Part shown: in pieces, positions 45,912 through 54,535 of the stretch
Position numbering within the stretch: the first letter of the stretch is position 1
Layout of the letters: the number at the start of each line of letters is the position of its first letter
DNA from: Pseudomonadota bacterium
GTDB lineage: Bacteria > Pseudomonadota > Gammaproteobacteria > UBA1113
Direction of reading: 5' to 3'
Length of the DNA stretch: 64,000 nt
Assembly: GCA_021781965.1 (NCBI GenBank)
Contig: JAJXVU010000004.1
Coordinates: forward strand, 36,222-100,221
Translations under genes and position numbers: made by a program
Notes under the pieces: model-generated
Told to the model about the DNA's origin: nothing
Seen by the model: only the letters and a program-made list of their open reading frames with translations
Database searches by the model: none

Positions 45912-46029
45912 CCCGATCACCCTGGGAGTTTGAAAATCTCGCACCTTCAAGTGTAATACGTATATAACGACGAGTTCCTTGTATAATAACCGTACCGTGA
46001 AATTTTAGAGTTTGTTGTGGCTCATTCAT
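45847..46029 (-). CDS. Possible small protein (60 aa)
   Basis: Starts MNEPQQTLKFHGTVIIQGTR and has a strand-rich composition (RYIRITLEGARFSN), but its 3' third overlaps antisense the end of the 44034-45911 gene and no ribosome-binding site is evident. Could be chance. Confidence 0.25.
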   Translation of the reverse strand: MNEPQQTLKFHGTVIIQGTRRYIRITLEGARFSNSQGDRVIFVPFSERTFHIWWNHLFLL

Positions 46030-46086
46030 GTTCGCGGAAATCTCTCAGCCCGCAAACCGTCCCTACGAGCATAGATCACATTTCAC

Positions 46087-46115
46087 CCCCGCAGCTTTAT
46101 CTGCAGGGGCTTTTT
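46087..46115 (+). terminator. Rho-independent terminator downstream of the 625-aa gene
   Basis: CCCCGCAG and CTGCAGGGG pair with one bulged A around CTTTAT, followed by CTTTTT. Reads on the plus strand. Confidence 0.7.
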
Positions 46116-46126
46116 ATGAATGGCGA

Positions 46127-46456
46127 TTAATCGTCAGCGCCATTATCACTGTTGTCGCTATTATCATCATTGTCGTCAGATGAATCGTCACTATTGCTGT
46201 TATCGCCAGTAGCACTACTGTCATCGGGTGATCCTTCATCACCAAAACCACTATCGTTAGCAGCATTGTTGCCTGAATTACTATCAGTATCGTCAGAAGC
46301 ATCCGCATCGCCCAAATTAGCAGCGGAAGAAGAAGCAGCTGTAGGAGCATCCACGAGTAAAGCTGGTTTTGCAGTACTGCTCGTCGTAGCAGCTAAACTT
46401 AAGCTAGCAAAGCCTACCAATAACATTGTGGATAAAACAAACCATACACGTTTCAT
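46127..46456 (-). CDS. Exported Asp/Ser/Asn-rich low-complexity protein
   Basis: A 109-residue protein: signal peptide (MKRVWFVLSTMLLVGFASLS, cleavage likely after LSLAA), then an alanine/serine segment and a C-terminal run made almost only of Asp, Ser, Asn and Gly (for example DSNSGNNAANDSGFGDEG). The mature part is highly acidic and probably disordered. No family is recognised; SD-rich exported tails can bind calcium or act as spacers, but nothing here proves that. Confidence 0.65.
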   Translation of the reverse strand: MKRVWFVLSTMLLVGFASLSLAATTSSTAKPALLVDAPTAASSSAANLGDADASDDTDSNSGNNAANDSGFGDEGSPDDSSATGDNSNSDDSSDDNDDNSDNSDNGADD

Positions 46457-46542
46457 AGAAAAATCTCCAAATTAAGAACAAAAGTTGTACTAACCGGGCG
46501 TCTTTAAATGGGCCCAGAGCTGTAGAGTACTATAAAAGGTTT

Positions 46543-48060
46543 TTATCTTTGCCGCAAGCCACTGTAATTGCTGTTTAACGGATCGACGATTTTTTTCCCC
46601 TGTGAAAACATAGTTAAACTATTGCGCTTGTCTGTCTGTGGCGATGATTCTTTCGTGTCCGTATACTTATCTAATGAAGCTACAAATTCGGTGTACTCCT
46701 TAGAAACTCCTGCTATAACTTCCTCATGCTTTCTAATAAGGTCTTGTTTCTCTAAGCGCAACTGCTGTAATTTTTCGTCACTTTTCTGGTCGTTAGAATC
46801 TGACGCCTTTATCGTTGCGGTTACGCCCAAACCACCCAAGAAAAAGGCATGAGACAGCGCGGCTCCAAATCTAAAAAAGGTAAGGGCTGCTAAACCAACT
46901 GCAGCAACAATGCCTGCACTCACAATAGCCACTCTGCGCAAAAAGCGCTTTGATTTTTCGCTAGCGATAGCTCTATCAATTTCTTTTTTCTTTAGTTTAT
47001 AGTCATCCGCGCTATTCGACGCCTTAGTTAAGAGTTCTTTAAGTTTTATCGCACATTCGCTTTGTTGTTCCGCTGGACGCTCACTTATTGTAGAGAATGA
47101 CTTTTTTAAATCAGGCGCAGAAGATAAATTTTCACCGCCAATTGCCTCTAACGTGATTACATTTTCATGATGTATATCATAAACAATTTTTTGAGAAAGT
47201 TTTACGAACTGACTTTCACATTCGCTTTGCTTCTTAGCGTCAGATGCATTGTTTAATATGTCCATTAAGATGCTATTGAAACTTAGTTCATACTGTGATT
47301 GATTCTGTTTTGGGCTATGTTCAATCTCTCTCATTACCCTTTCTACTAAAGCCTTTTTTCCTTCAGGTACCTTTTTTGCCATATGTTCATTCTGCGCATG
47401 TATCTTCTGAATAACTTCTTTAGACAATGCTATAAGCTGAACCTTACATTCGCTTTGCTTCTTAGCGTCAGATGCATTGTTTAATATAGCCATTAGGATT
47501 ATATTGAAATCGCGTTCATACCCCGCCTGATGTTGCTTTGGGCTTTTTTCTATTTCTTTCAATACCTTTTCTACCAAAGCTTTTATCTCATCAGGCACTT
47601 TTTTTGCCATGTTTTTATTTTGCTGGCGTATAGCTATAGTTGGTATACCACTATAGAATTCCATTATAATTTGCGTTAAAAGACTTTCTGCATCGCGAGC
47701 TTTCTGATCTTCAAGATCTATAGAGACATTAGGATCTGTAAACTTTCTACTATTATAGTAACTTTCGTCAATCTCTGTAATTTTTCTCTCTCTGTTACTA
47801 TTATCCACGCAAATTTTTAAACACAACTCCGTTTCCAGTGCTAAATCAGACAAAAGCAAATCGGCTCGCTCTAGAGAATCCGCTTTATTTTTTTGTTGCG
47901 ATGCAAGCATATTGAAATAGCGCATAGCTTTTTTTGCGAATTCATCTTTGACTTCATCATGTCGTGTTTTATCATAAGCATTTATTATCGACAATAAGTC
48001 TTTTAGAATAGCTCGGCGCTCTAGTGTAAGTGCTTCTGCGGATTGTGGTACAGCGGCCAT
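46543..48060 (-). CDS. Hypothetical protein with two internal repeats and a membrane hairpin (effector candidate)
   Basis: 505 residues, no known family. Two tandem ~80-residue repeats begin MAKKVPDEIKALVEKVLKEI and MAKKVPEGKKALVERVMREI, each continuing through ILNNASDAKKQSEC. Near residue 375-415 there is a hydrophobic hairpin (RRVAIVSAGIVAAVGLAALT, FRFGAALSHAFFLGGLGV), followed by a coiled-coil-like helix (EKLQQLRLEKQDLIRKHEEV). Lack of signal peptide, coiled-coil content and a mid-protein membrane hairpin are typical of Dot/Icm effectors; assignment is inference. Confidence 0.6.
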   Translation of the reverse strand: MAAVPQSAEALTLERRAILKDLLSIINAYDKTRHDEVKDEFAKKAMRYFNMLASQQKNKADSLERADLLLSDLALETELCLKICVDNSNRERKITEIDESYYNSRKFTDPNVSIDLEDQKARDAESLLTQIIMEFYSGIPTIAIRQQNKNMAKKVPDEIKALVEKVLKEIEKSPKQHQAGYERDFNIILMAILNNASDAKKQSECKVQLIALSKEVIQKIHAQNEHMAKKVPEGKKALVERVMREIEHSPKQNQSQYELSFNSILMDILNNASDAKKQSECESQFVKLSQKIVYDIHHENVITLEAIGGENLSSAPDLKKSFSTISERPAEQQSECAIKLKELLTKASNSADDYKLKKKEIDRAIASEKSKRFLRRVAIVSAGIVAAVGLAALTFFRFGAALSHAFFLGGLGVTATIKASDSNDQKSDEKLQQLRLEKQDLIRKHEEVIAGVSKEYTEFVASLDKYTDTKESSPQTDKRNSLTMFSQGKKIVDPLNSNYSGLRQR

Positions 48061-48144
48061 AGTGTTTTTACCCCCAAACAGATTGTCATTATTTTTGAAA
48101 AATACCTGCCGTTAAGTTTATCGAAAAAAAGGTATAAAAGTCAA

Positions 48145-48792
48145 TCATTTTACTCCATATTGTGAGCGATAAGCCTCAATAGCGGCCAATACAGTTGCTA
48201 AGCTTTTATCTGCAGCGGTATAAACCAATAAATCCTTTAATGTTGCAATGCTTAGTACCGGTATATTGTAAGTATCCTCAACTTCTTGTATTGCTGATAA
48301 CGCACCCAAACCTTTTTCCTGTCTATCCAGCATAAGAACCACGCCACAGGGCTCGGCCCCAGCGGCTTGAATCAGGGTTATGGTCTCGCGTATGGCTGTG
48401 CCAGCGGTAATCACATCATCCAAGATTAGCACCCGCCCTGCCACGGGTGCTCCCACCCACAGCGATTTTTCGCCATGATCCTTGACTTCCTTGCGATTAA
48501 AGGCATAAGGGATACTCCTTTGATAGTGCTCAGCCATTGCCATAGCGGCGGCACAAACCAAGGGAATACCTTTATAAGCCGGACCTATCATCATGTCGAA
48601 TACCAAGTCAGAAGACTGTATCGTTTCTGCGTAAAAAGCCCCTAGTTGTGCAAGGCTTTCTCCCGTATTAAAATGGCCTGCATTGAAAAAATAAGGGCTA
48701 ATACGCCCCGATTTCAGGGTGAACTCACCCCAACGTAAGGCCTGATGCTGTAGCGCGTAATCAATGAATTTTTGCTGCAAAGATGGGTTCAT
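48145..48792 (-). CDS. pyrE: Orotate phosphoribosyltransferase
   Basis: A 215-residue enzyme joining orotate and PRPP to give OMP in pyrimidine synthesis. GEFTLKSGRISPYFFNAGHF at the N-terminus and the PRPP-binding motif VLILDDVITAGTAIRET are diagnostic; the flexible catalytic loop KEVKDHGE is present. Divergent from xthA with only ~28 bases between starts. Confidence 0.96.
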   Translation of the reverse strand: MNPSLQQKFIDYALQHQALRWGEFTLKSGRISPYFFNAGHFNTGESLAQLGAFYAETIQSSDLVFDMMIGPAYKGIPLVCAAAMAMAEHYQRSIPYAFNRKEVKDHGEKSLWVGAPVAGRVLILDDVITAGTAIRETITLIQAAGAEPCGVVLMLDRQEKGLGALSAIQEVEDTYNIPVLSIATLKDLLVYTAADKSLATVLAAIEAYRSQYGVK

Positions 48793-48820
48793 TTTTATTC
48801 CAACCTAAAGGATACTCTTA

Positions 48821-49591
48821 ATGAAACGAATTATAACATTAAACGTCAATGGCATTCGTAGTGCCGCTAAGAAAGGCTTATTCGCTTGGCTAGCGCAGCA
48901 AAATGCCGATGTTATTTGCTTACAAGAAGTCAGAGCCGAAGAAACTCAACTAAGCGATCCGCTATTTAGCCCACAAGGATACCATTGCTACCATTTCTCA
49001 GCGCAGAAAAAAGGCTACAGTGGTGTGGCGCTGTATAGTAAAGAAAAACCACTACACGTGCATTCGGGCTTAGGACACGATTTATTTGACTTTGAAGGTC
49101 GTGCACTCTGTGCTGAATTTCAACACTATACCGTGGCTTCTTTGTATTTTCCATCCGGCACTCGCAGTGAAGAAAGACAAAATGTGAAGTACGCTTTTTT
49201 AGATTATTATCTTGAACATTTAAAAACACTGCGCCAGCAGCAAAAAAGCGCTATTTTATGCGGTGACTGGAATATTGCCCATAAAAACATAGACTTAAAG
49301 AATTGGCGCGGTAACCAAAAAAATTCTGGCTTTTTGCCAGAAGAACGCGCTTGGTTAACCCAACTCTTTGATCAATTTGGATTTGTGGATGCTTTTAGAG
49401 TCATCAATCAAAATGCAGAAGAGTACACTTGGTGGTCTAATCGTGGGCAGGCCTGGGAAAAGAATGTGGGTTGGCGTATAGACTACCAAATCGTCACTCC
49501 TGACCTTGAAAAAAAAATTTTAAACGCAAGTATTTATAAAGACGAAAGATTTTCCGATCATGCGCCCGTAGTAGTCGATTATGATTTGTGA
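48821..49591 (+). CDS. xthA: Exodeoxyribonuclease III / AP endonuclease
   Basis: A 256-residue base-excision-repair nuclease. ITLNVNGIRSAAKKGLFAWL, ADVICLQEVRAEETQL with the catalytic glutamate, GDWNIAHKNIDLKNW, and the terminal SDHAPVVVDYDL with the catalytic Asp-His pair are all intact. It cuts 5' of abasic sites and degrades 3' ends. Confidence 0.95.
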   Translation: MKRIITLNVNGIRSAAKKGLFAWLAQQNADVICLQEVRAEETQLSDPLFSPQGYHCYHFSAQKKGYSGVALYSKEKPLHVHSGLGHDLFDFEGRALCAEFQHYTVASLYFPSGTRSEERQNVKYAFLDYYLEHLKTLRQQQKSAILCGDWNIAHKNIDLKNWRGNQKNSGFLPEERAWLTQLFDQFGFVDAFRVINQNAEEYTWWSNRGQAWEKNVGWRIDYQIVTPDLEKKILNASIYKDERFSDHAPVVVDYDL

Positions 49592-49607
49592 AAACAAAAA
49601 AGATAGC

Positions 49608-49694
49608 CTAAGCTTGTAGTGTCATGTTGTTTTAAGGAGTTGTTCAGGTTCATGCTTTACACCTCTTTCATCCTCATGCCACTACAAAGATTAG
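49608..49694. repeat. Imperfect inverted repeat downstream of xthA
   Basis: CTAAGCTTGTAGTG-TCATG at the left and CATGCCACTACAAAGATTAG at the right are complementary over about 18 positions, enclosing ~50 bases. This would make a long stem-loop on either strand. It could be a small RNA or a mobile-element trace. Confidence 0.5.
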
Positions 49695-49803
49695 TTTAAG
49701 ATAGCCACACGCAGTGATTGAGTGAGCGGTATTATAGTTCTCTAGTAATGTCCTCACTCAACGCACGGTTGAAACCGAAAGGACTATACTATGGGGGTTT
49801 AAA

Positions 49804-50223
49804 ATGAGCGCGGCACTACAGTACAACGAATTCTACGATCATGTCACCCAAACTGCAGCACAGCTAGAAGAAATCAGCGGTGATCTGTATGCATTAGAAA
49901 GCATGATTTCATGCGCAAACGATATAGAAGATTTAAATTTATTTCAAGCACATTGCCGTCGCTTAGAAGCAACCATTTATACTTTACACGAAAAAATAGG
50001 TTCTTGGCAGCATAGCGCTAAAAATCGCCGCTCTCAATTACAGAGCAGTCCATATAAACGGCAGCTAAATCAACTGGATAAAACTTTAGTGCTGGTAGGC
50101 GATTACATCGTCAAGGTGAATAAGCAAGAAGAAAAAATAATGCACTTACAGCAAATGATGCTCGATCAAAAAGCGGCATTTATTGCGGTACAGCACGCAG
50201 CTCAGGAAGAAGAAACGGCATAA
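49804..50223 (+). CDS. Hypothetical coiled-coil protein
   Basis: A 139-residue soluble helical protein, no family recognised. Heptad-like helices (TQTAAQLEEISGDLYALESM, LEATIYTLHEKIGSW, and IVKVNKQEEKIMHLQQMML) suggest a coiled-coil hairpin. Strong ribosome-binding site (GGGGG six bases upstream). Separated from fis by a REP-like hairpin. Confidence 0.65.
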   Translation: MSAALQYNEFYDHVTQTAAQLEEISGDLYALESMISCANDIEDLNLFQAHCRRLEATIYTLHEKIGSWQHSAKNRRSQLQSSPYKRQLNQLDKTLVLVGDYIVKVNKQEEKIMHLQQMMLDQKAAFIAVQHAAQEEETA

Positions 50224-50231
50224 GATTAAGG

Positions 50232-50256
50232 AAGGGCGACTCGAGTCGCCCCTACA
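50232..50256. repeat. REP-like GC-rich hairpin
   Basis: GGGCGACTCGAGTCGCCC followed by CTACA, of the same family as the elements after groEL and at 22385. It lies between two convergent genes. Confidence 0.6.
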
Positions 50257-50261
50257 CAGCT

Positions 50262-50522
50262 TTACAGCATATCGTATAATTTTAACTTTTTACGTAAAGT
50301 ACCGCGGCTTAAGCCCAATAGTTTAGCTGTACGCGATTGGTTGTTATTGGTATAAACCATCATTTTACGCAATAAAGGCTCTTCTACCTCACGCATCACC
50401 ATATCATACACGTCATTAGGTTTTTGGTTACCCAATTGGCCAAAATAATTTTCTAAAGCACGGCTCACGCTATCACGCAGTGAAACAGCATTTGCGGCAA
50501 TGGCATCAACAAATTGTGTCAT
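50262..50522 (-). CDS. fis: Nucleoid-associated regulator Fis
   Basis: An 86-residue DNA-bending protein. The C-terminal helix-turn-helix NQSRTAKLLGLSRGTLRKKL is the Fis signature; PLLRKMMVYTNNNQ is the preceding helix. The start is the ATG with GAGGA eight bases upstream. Fis controls growth-phase and, in Legionella, virulence genes. Here it sits directly downstream of the icmB operon but with a 180-base gap that should carry its own promoter. Confidence 0.93.
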   Translation of the reverse strand: MTQFVDAIAANAVSLRDSVSRALENYFGQLGNQKPNDVYDMVMREVEEPLLRKMMVYTNNNQSRTAKLLGLSRGTLRKKLKLYDML

Positions 50523-50702
50523 TTTAATAATCCTCTTAAAAATCAAGAATATAAATCAGCACTATGGGGTATCAGTGCAGAAATTGCCCCGTATAAACAG
50601 GTTCAGAGCATATTATGCACAACTTCGAAACAAAAAGCAAGGGGGTTTGTTCATTTTTCGTATTTTAATTCATTTCTTAAACAATCAGCATCTATATAAT
50701 CC

Positions 50703-53700
50703 CTAAACCGGTAATAACCTAACTTGCGGGTTTTTGCTATATTCTTCCAAAATCAAAGTCACCAATTCTTCTATAACCCCTTCCGTCTCTTGGGAGGCGA
50801 CATTACCCATCTCCGCACGCAAATTCTCCATTCTGGCTTCCAACCAGTGTGTAGCCGTACCTGTAGGGAATATTTGTGCCAAAACCTTACGTGCCTTATC
50901 CGGCCCTAAACGGTTATATAAGATTTGTCGTAACTTTGCATCTTCTGCCGTAGTACTAAAGGCCCATAATTCCACAGGGCCTAGAGTAGCCGTTAACAAT
51001 TGTGTGTTCATACCCGATTTCGTAGAGAATTGAGCTAAGAAGGTAGCACCCCCTTCCCTAGGCCCATGTACACGGCGCGTTAACGCAATTCGGGCCGTTT
51101 CAGATAAGCCAAAAATCTCAGCGGTTCTTTTCACCGATTGTTGAGGTCCTGCATCCATAATAAATACGGAGGTGGCGAACTCTACCATCACAGGATCAAA
51201 ATCGTCTATGGATTGTGAAATCAATCCGACTTGTACTTTCCATTTACGCCCTTCGCGCATATCCACCAACACTTGCTCACGTATGGCGCGTGTTTTAGCA
51301 GTACGGTGAAATTCGTCGTAAATTAAACGTTTGGGATCTTCGCGAATTTCGCTGATACGTTGTTGATGGTATTGTCTATAAGCTTCCGGCATATCCACCA
51401 CAGAAGCTTCTGTTAGATAAAAATGGCGCGCTGTTACTTGTCGCGCCAACATATACATTACCCCGGTTTGTCTATCGGCAGCAGCGCCGCCTATACGAGC
51501 CACTTCGTCTAGATCTAGAGACACGATCCGCGCATCGCCTAAATCAAATTGAGTAATACGCGATAAGATAGGATATTCACGCACCGCCCCGGAAACCATA
51601 CGCGAGAAAGAATCGATTAAACTCTCACCGGTAGGTGCTTTAATTTCACCAAATAAATCCACCACTGCGTGCGTTCTACAAATAGATGCCGCATCAGCTA
51701 ATAACGGCATCGCATGTCTTTGTGCCAATTGCGCTTCATGAGAAAACCCTGCCAAAAATAAAGCATCGGTTACTTCCCACCAGGTCGTATGTGTATCACG
51801 CACAAAATCCATTTCTTCTAAAATGCTGTCTACAATGAGTTCTAATCCCGGTGTGTACGTATACGGATTACCACCCTCGGCTAAGGATTTATATAACTCA
51901 TCTACCACCATTCCCGCCATATCGGCCATAGCATCATAAGGATTTTCTGCACCCAATGGCGTAACCAGCAAAGTTAAAAAGTTTACTAGAAAACTACGAT
52001 CTTGAGGCATAGGATATCTGCAACCGAGTTGGGTATCAAAAGGGTTGATCGCATATTCTGGTGTCATACGTAAGCGATGGTATTGCACCCAATGTTGATT
52101 TTCCTTAGGCAAAGCCTCGCGTATCAAGGAAATTAAACCACTACTAGAAGGACCTATATCGACTATGGCAATACGCGGTAAACGTTTTAAGCCGCTGGAT
52201 AAACACAGCGCTAAATTAATAGCATTAGATAACACCGATTTACCCGAACCCGGTCTAGCATATATCAAATCAATCCACGTTGTTTGTTGCGTAGACCCCG
52301 GATGATATGGCCATGGCTTACCATCAGGAGATCGAAATAAAACCGCGCCAACGCGCCACTGCGAAGCAGGACGCGTAAATGGAAGCATATAAACTACTTC
52401 AGACAAAGGTGCCAAAGTAGCCACCGCATCGCTAGTCCCCGTGACGGCCAACATACTGGAAGCTGCACCGCTAAAAGGATCGCCGGAAACTTCAGTTACA
52501 TCGCAAGTACCCCAGCCTTGTATTGCTTTTGCCAATTGCGAAGTACGTGTGCGCAATAAGCGCGGCTCGTCGGCAGGCGCCCAGGTAACAGCAGCAACGC
52601 GCAAACGCACAACCGCATCATCACTATTGAGTTCTATTTCTTGTAATTGAGTAATACTATCGTGCAATAAACGGTTTTGGGATGAAGAAAACGATAGAAT
52701 TGCAGCAGCCGTTTTCTTAAACTTAGTCACATTGGTCAGTCCCTTGCTTTCAATTAAGAAAGAGATGCGCCACGGAATATGCGTAGGTAAAGTACGACGC
52801 AATAGGCCCATAAAGGATTGCACTTCTTTAGGAAATAGATAAATAAAAACGCTGCTATAAATTCGATCGCCTATGCGTACGGTACGTAAATCGATGCGTT
52901 CAGCATCACGCACAAAGAGCTGATCCGACAAAGTTGGATACATGACACTGGATATATCGTAAGGAAAACGGTCTAAAACCCTTTCAGGAATTTTATCTCC
53001 AGGCAAACACGGCGACCAATGCTTATCGGTAAAACCGCTGTCTATAGACATCCGCACTTGGCGTAACGCTTCATGCACCGGTAAAATATTCAATTGTAAG
53101 CCTAGACCCGTTAAATCATTGTAAAACGAGCGCACAAAAGAATCGTGGGCATTTTTTAGATCCGGAATGGCGGCAATAAGATTCTGTGTGTCCTGAAAAG
53201 GTGGAATATCGAATTCTTTCATCTTCTTTTGCTTTTCACGCATAGTACTTTTGACTTGATCATTCGTCAATAGATATGGCCGCGTCCATAATACAAAAAA
53301 AACTGTTTCATGGCCACAGTAGGTAGATAAGTTTTCTTCGCGTTCATCGAGTAGATCGTCTAGAGCCAGATTTAAATGTTTTGCCGTTTGTCTAGCGGGT
53401 AATAAAATATTTTTAAGTTCTTCGCGTACAGCTTCTTTATCGTAACTAAACACACATTGTACGCTGTGCCCTAATCTAGAAAAGCTGGTCATTAAAGACT
53501 GACAAATACCTAGATGCAGGCGTTCGAATTCTGGATCACCCACCAAACCATTCACACCTTGCATGCGCACAATTGTCAGTAAAGAACCGTCTTTAGCCAC
53601 TAAGGTATGTTGATCTTCAGCCGTTTCTAAGACACAATAAGATTGTGTGGTTTGGCGTAGTCCCGTGCTCACCCACGACAATAAGGTATCGAACATATCA

Positions 53701-53723
53701 AGCAAGTAATCCATAGGATTCAC
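50703..53723 (-). CDS. icmB: IcmB/DotO, Dot/Icm secretion ATPase
   Basis: A 1006-residue VirB4-like ATPase that powers the type IVB secretion system from the cytoplasmic side. MDYLLDMFDTLLSWVSTGLR at the N-terminus and its length match IcmB. Walker A is ARPGSGKSVLSNAINLAL and the Walker B region is KRLIYDEFHRTAKTR. It begins at GTG with AAGGAG seven bases upstream and only 15 bases after icmJ, the order conserved in Legionella and Coxiella. No truncation or change in the nucleotide-binding motifs is seen. Confidence 0.95.
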   Translation of the reverse strand: MNPMDYLLDMFDTLLSWVSTGLRQTTQSYCVLETAEDQHTLVAKDGSLLTIVRMQGVNGLVGDPEFERLHLGICQSLMTSFSRLGHSVQCVFSYDKEAVREELKNILLPARQTAKHLNLALDDLLDEREENLSTYCGHETVFFVLWTRPYLLTNDQVKSTMREKQKKMKEFDIPPFQDTQNLIAAIPDLKNAHDSFVRSFYNDLTGLGLQLNILPVHEALRQVRMSIDSGFTDKHWSPCLPGDKIPERVLDRFPYDISSVMYPTLSDQLFVRDAERIDLRTVRIGDRIYSSVFIYLFPKEVQSFMGLLRRTLPTHIPWRISFLIESKGLTNVTKFKKTAAAILSFSSSQNRLLHDSITQLQEIELNSDDAVVRLRVAAVTWAPADEPRLLRTRTSQLAKAIQGWGTCDVTEVSGDPFSGAASSMLAVTGTSDAVATLAPLSEVVYMLPFTRPASQWRVGAVLFRSPDGKPWPYHPGSTQQTTWIDLIYARPGSGKSVLSNAINLALCLSSGLKRLPRIAIVDIGPSSSGLISLIREALPKENQHWVQYHRLRMTPEYAINPFDTQLGCRYPMPQDRSFLVNFLTLLVTPLGAENPYDAMADMAGMVVDELYKSLAEGGNPYTYTPGLELIVDSILEEMDFVRDTHTTWWEVTDALFLAGFSHEAQLAQRHAMPLLADAASICRTHAVVDLFGEIKAPTGESLIDSFSRMVSGAVREYPILSRITQFDLGDARIVSLDLDEVARIGGAAADRQTGVMYMLARQVTARHFYLTEASVVDMPEAYRQYHQQRISEIREDPKRLIYDEFHRTAKTRAIREQVLVDMREGRKWKVQVGLISQSIDDFDPVMVEFATSVFIMDAGPQQSVKRTAEIFGLSETARIALTRRVHGPREGGATFLAQFSTKSGMNTQLLTATLGPVELWAFSTTAEDAKLRQILYNRLGPDKARKVLAQIFPTGTATHWLEARMENLRAEMGNVASQETEGVIEELVTLILEEYSKNPQVRLLPV

Positions 53724-53738
53724 AACCGTACTCCTTAA

Positions 53739-54362
53739 CTAAACCGCAACATTCAACTGATGTGCAATACTATTGTCTGCAGCTAACCAATCTTCGATTT
53801 CTTGTTTGAAACAACTGCGTAGAGGCAGTAAACGCAATTTATCGAGCAACTCTGCAGGAGTTTTTTTGTTGTTACGCTGATAATCGATCAGCACCTTACC
53901 AAAATGATCGGGTTGACTCATACCCTCACCCAATTTAGTTTCAACTAGAGGAGCGCGATTACGCAACGCTTGATAAATATTTTGCGCCGTTTCTTTGTAA
54001 TCACTATTGGCTTCCATCGCTTGCAAAAGCACATGGCTTAAGCCACATAGCTTACTTTGCGACAATTCAGGTAAAAAAATCAAAACACCGCCGCCATAAT
54101 AACCTGTAGCTAAGCCATTCAAAAAATGGCATTGAGCACAAAATATACAGGAGGTAGCGAAATTAGACAGTTTGTTATTCTCATAATTGTTGTCACGATT
54201 GACCACTTCCATATGCTGTATAGCCTGAAAACCACAGTATTGACAAGTATATTTATCGCGCACAAACACTTCTTCTGCTAGTTTTTGAAACACAGGATGT
54301 TTTTTGCGGGCTAAAAAAGCCTGAAAATTGGTTGCCGAGGCTTGTAAAGTGAGTTTAAGCAC
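53739..54362 (-). CDS. icmJ: IcmJ/DotN, Dot/Icm coupling-complex protein
   Basis: A 207-residue cytoplasmic protein with an HNH-like zinc-finger fold: VRDKYTCQYCGFQ and SCIFCAQCHFLN supply the cysteines, and YYGGGVLIFLPELSQ is conserved. I take the GTG start at MLKLTLQASATNFQAFLARK because AAGGA precedes it by five bases. IcmJ belongs to the coupling complex with DotL, DotM, DotZ and IcmSW that recruits effectors. First gene of icmJ-icmB, downstream of the YcaO/TfuA genes on the same strand. Confidence 0.93.
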   Translation of the reverse strand: MLKLTLQASATNFQAFLARKKHPVFQKLAEEVFVRDKYTCQYCGFQAIQHMEVVNRDNNYENNKLSNFATSCIFCAQCHFLNGLATGYYGGGVLIFLPELSQSKLCGLSHVLLQAMEANSDYKETAQNIYQALRNRAPLVETKLGEGMSQPDHFGKVLIDYQRNNKKTPAELLDKLRLLPLRSCFKQEIEDWLAADNSIAHQLNVAV

Positions 54363-54535
54363 GCTGTATCCTTTTAACACTAAGCCGTTGTAAAACCGAC
54401 CTCTAAAGTGATTTATGACTAATATACTAACAGGTAAATATTGGATTTACCAGGGTTTGCGGAAAAAAATCCGCGCAACGACCGTCAGGGAGCGGATAAA
54501 AAATGGAACTGAGCCCGCCCCTCAGGGAACAGAGA

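Noticed and set aside
46114..46350. Second minus-strand ORF in the Asp/Ser-rich gene
   Set aside because: It is the alternative frame of the GAT/AGT-rich repeats and has no signal peptide or ribosome-binding site.
54381..54535. PmrA/CpxR box upstream of icmJ
   Set aside because: CTTAAT-like direct repeats of the known consensus could not be found; only AT-rich sequence is present.
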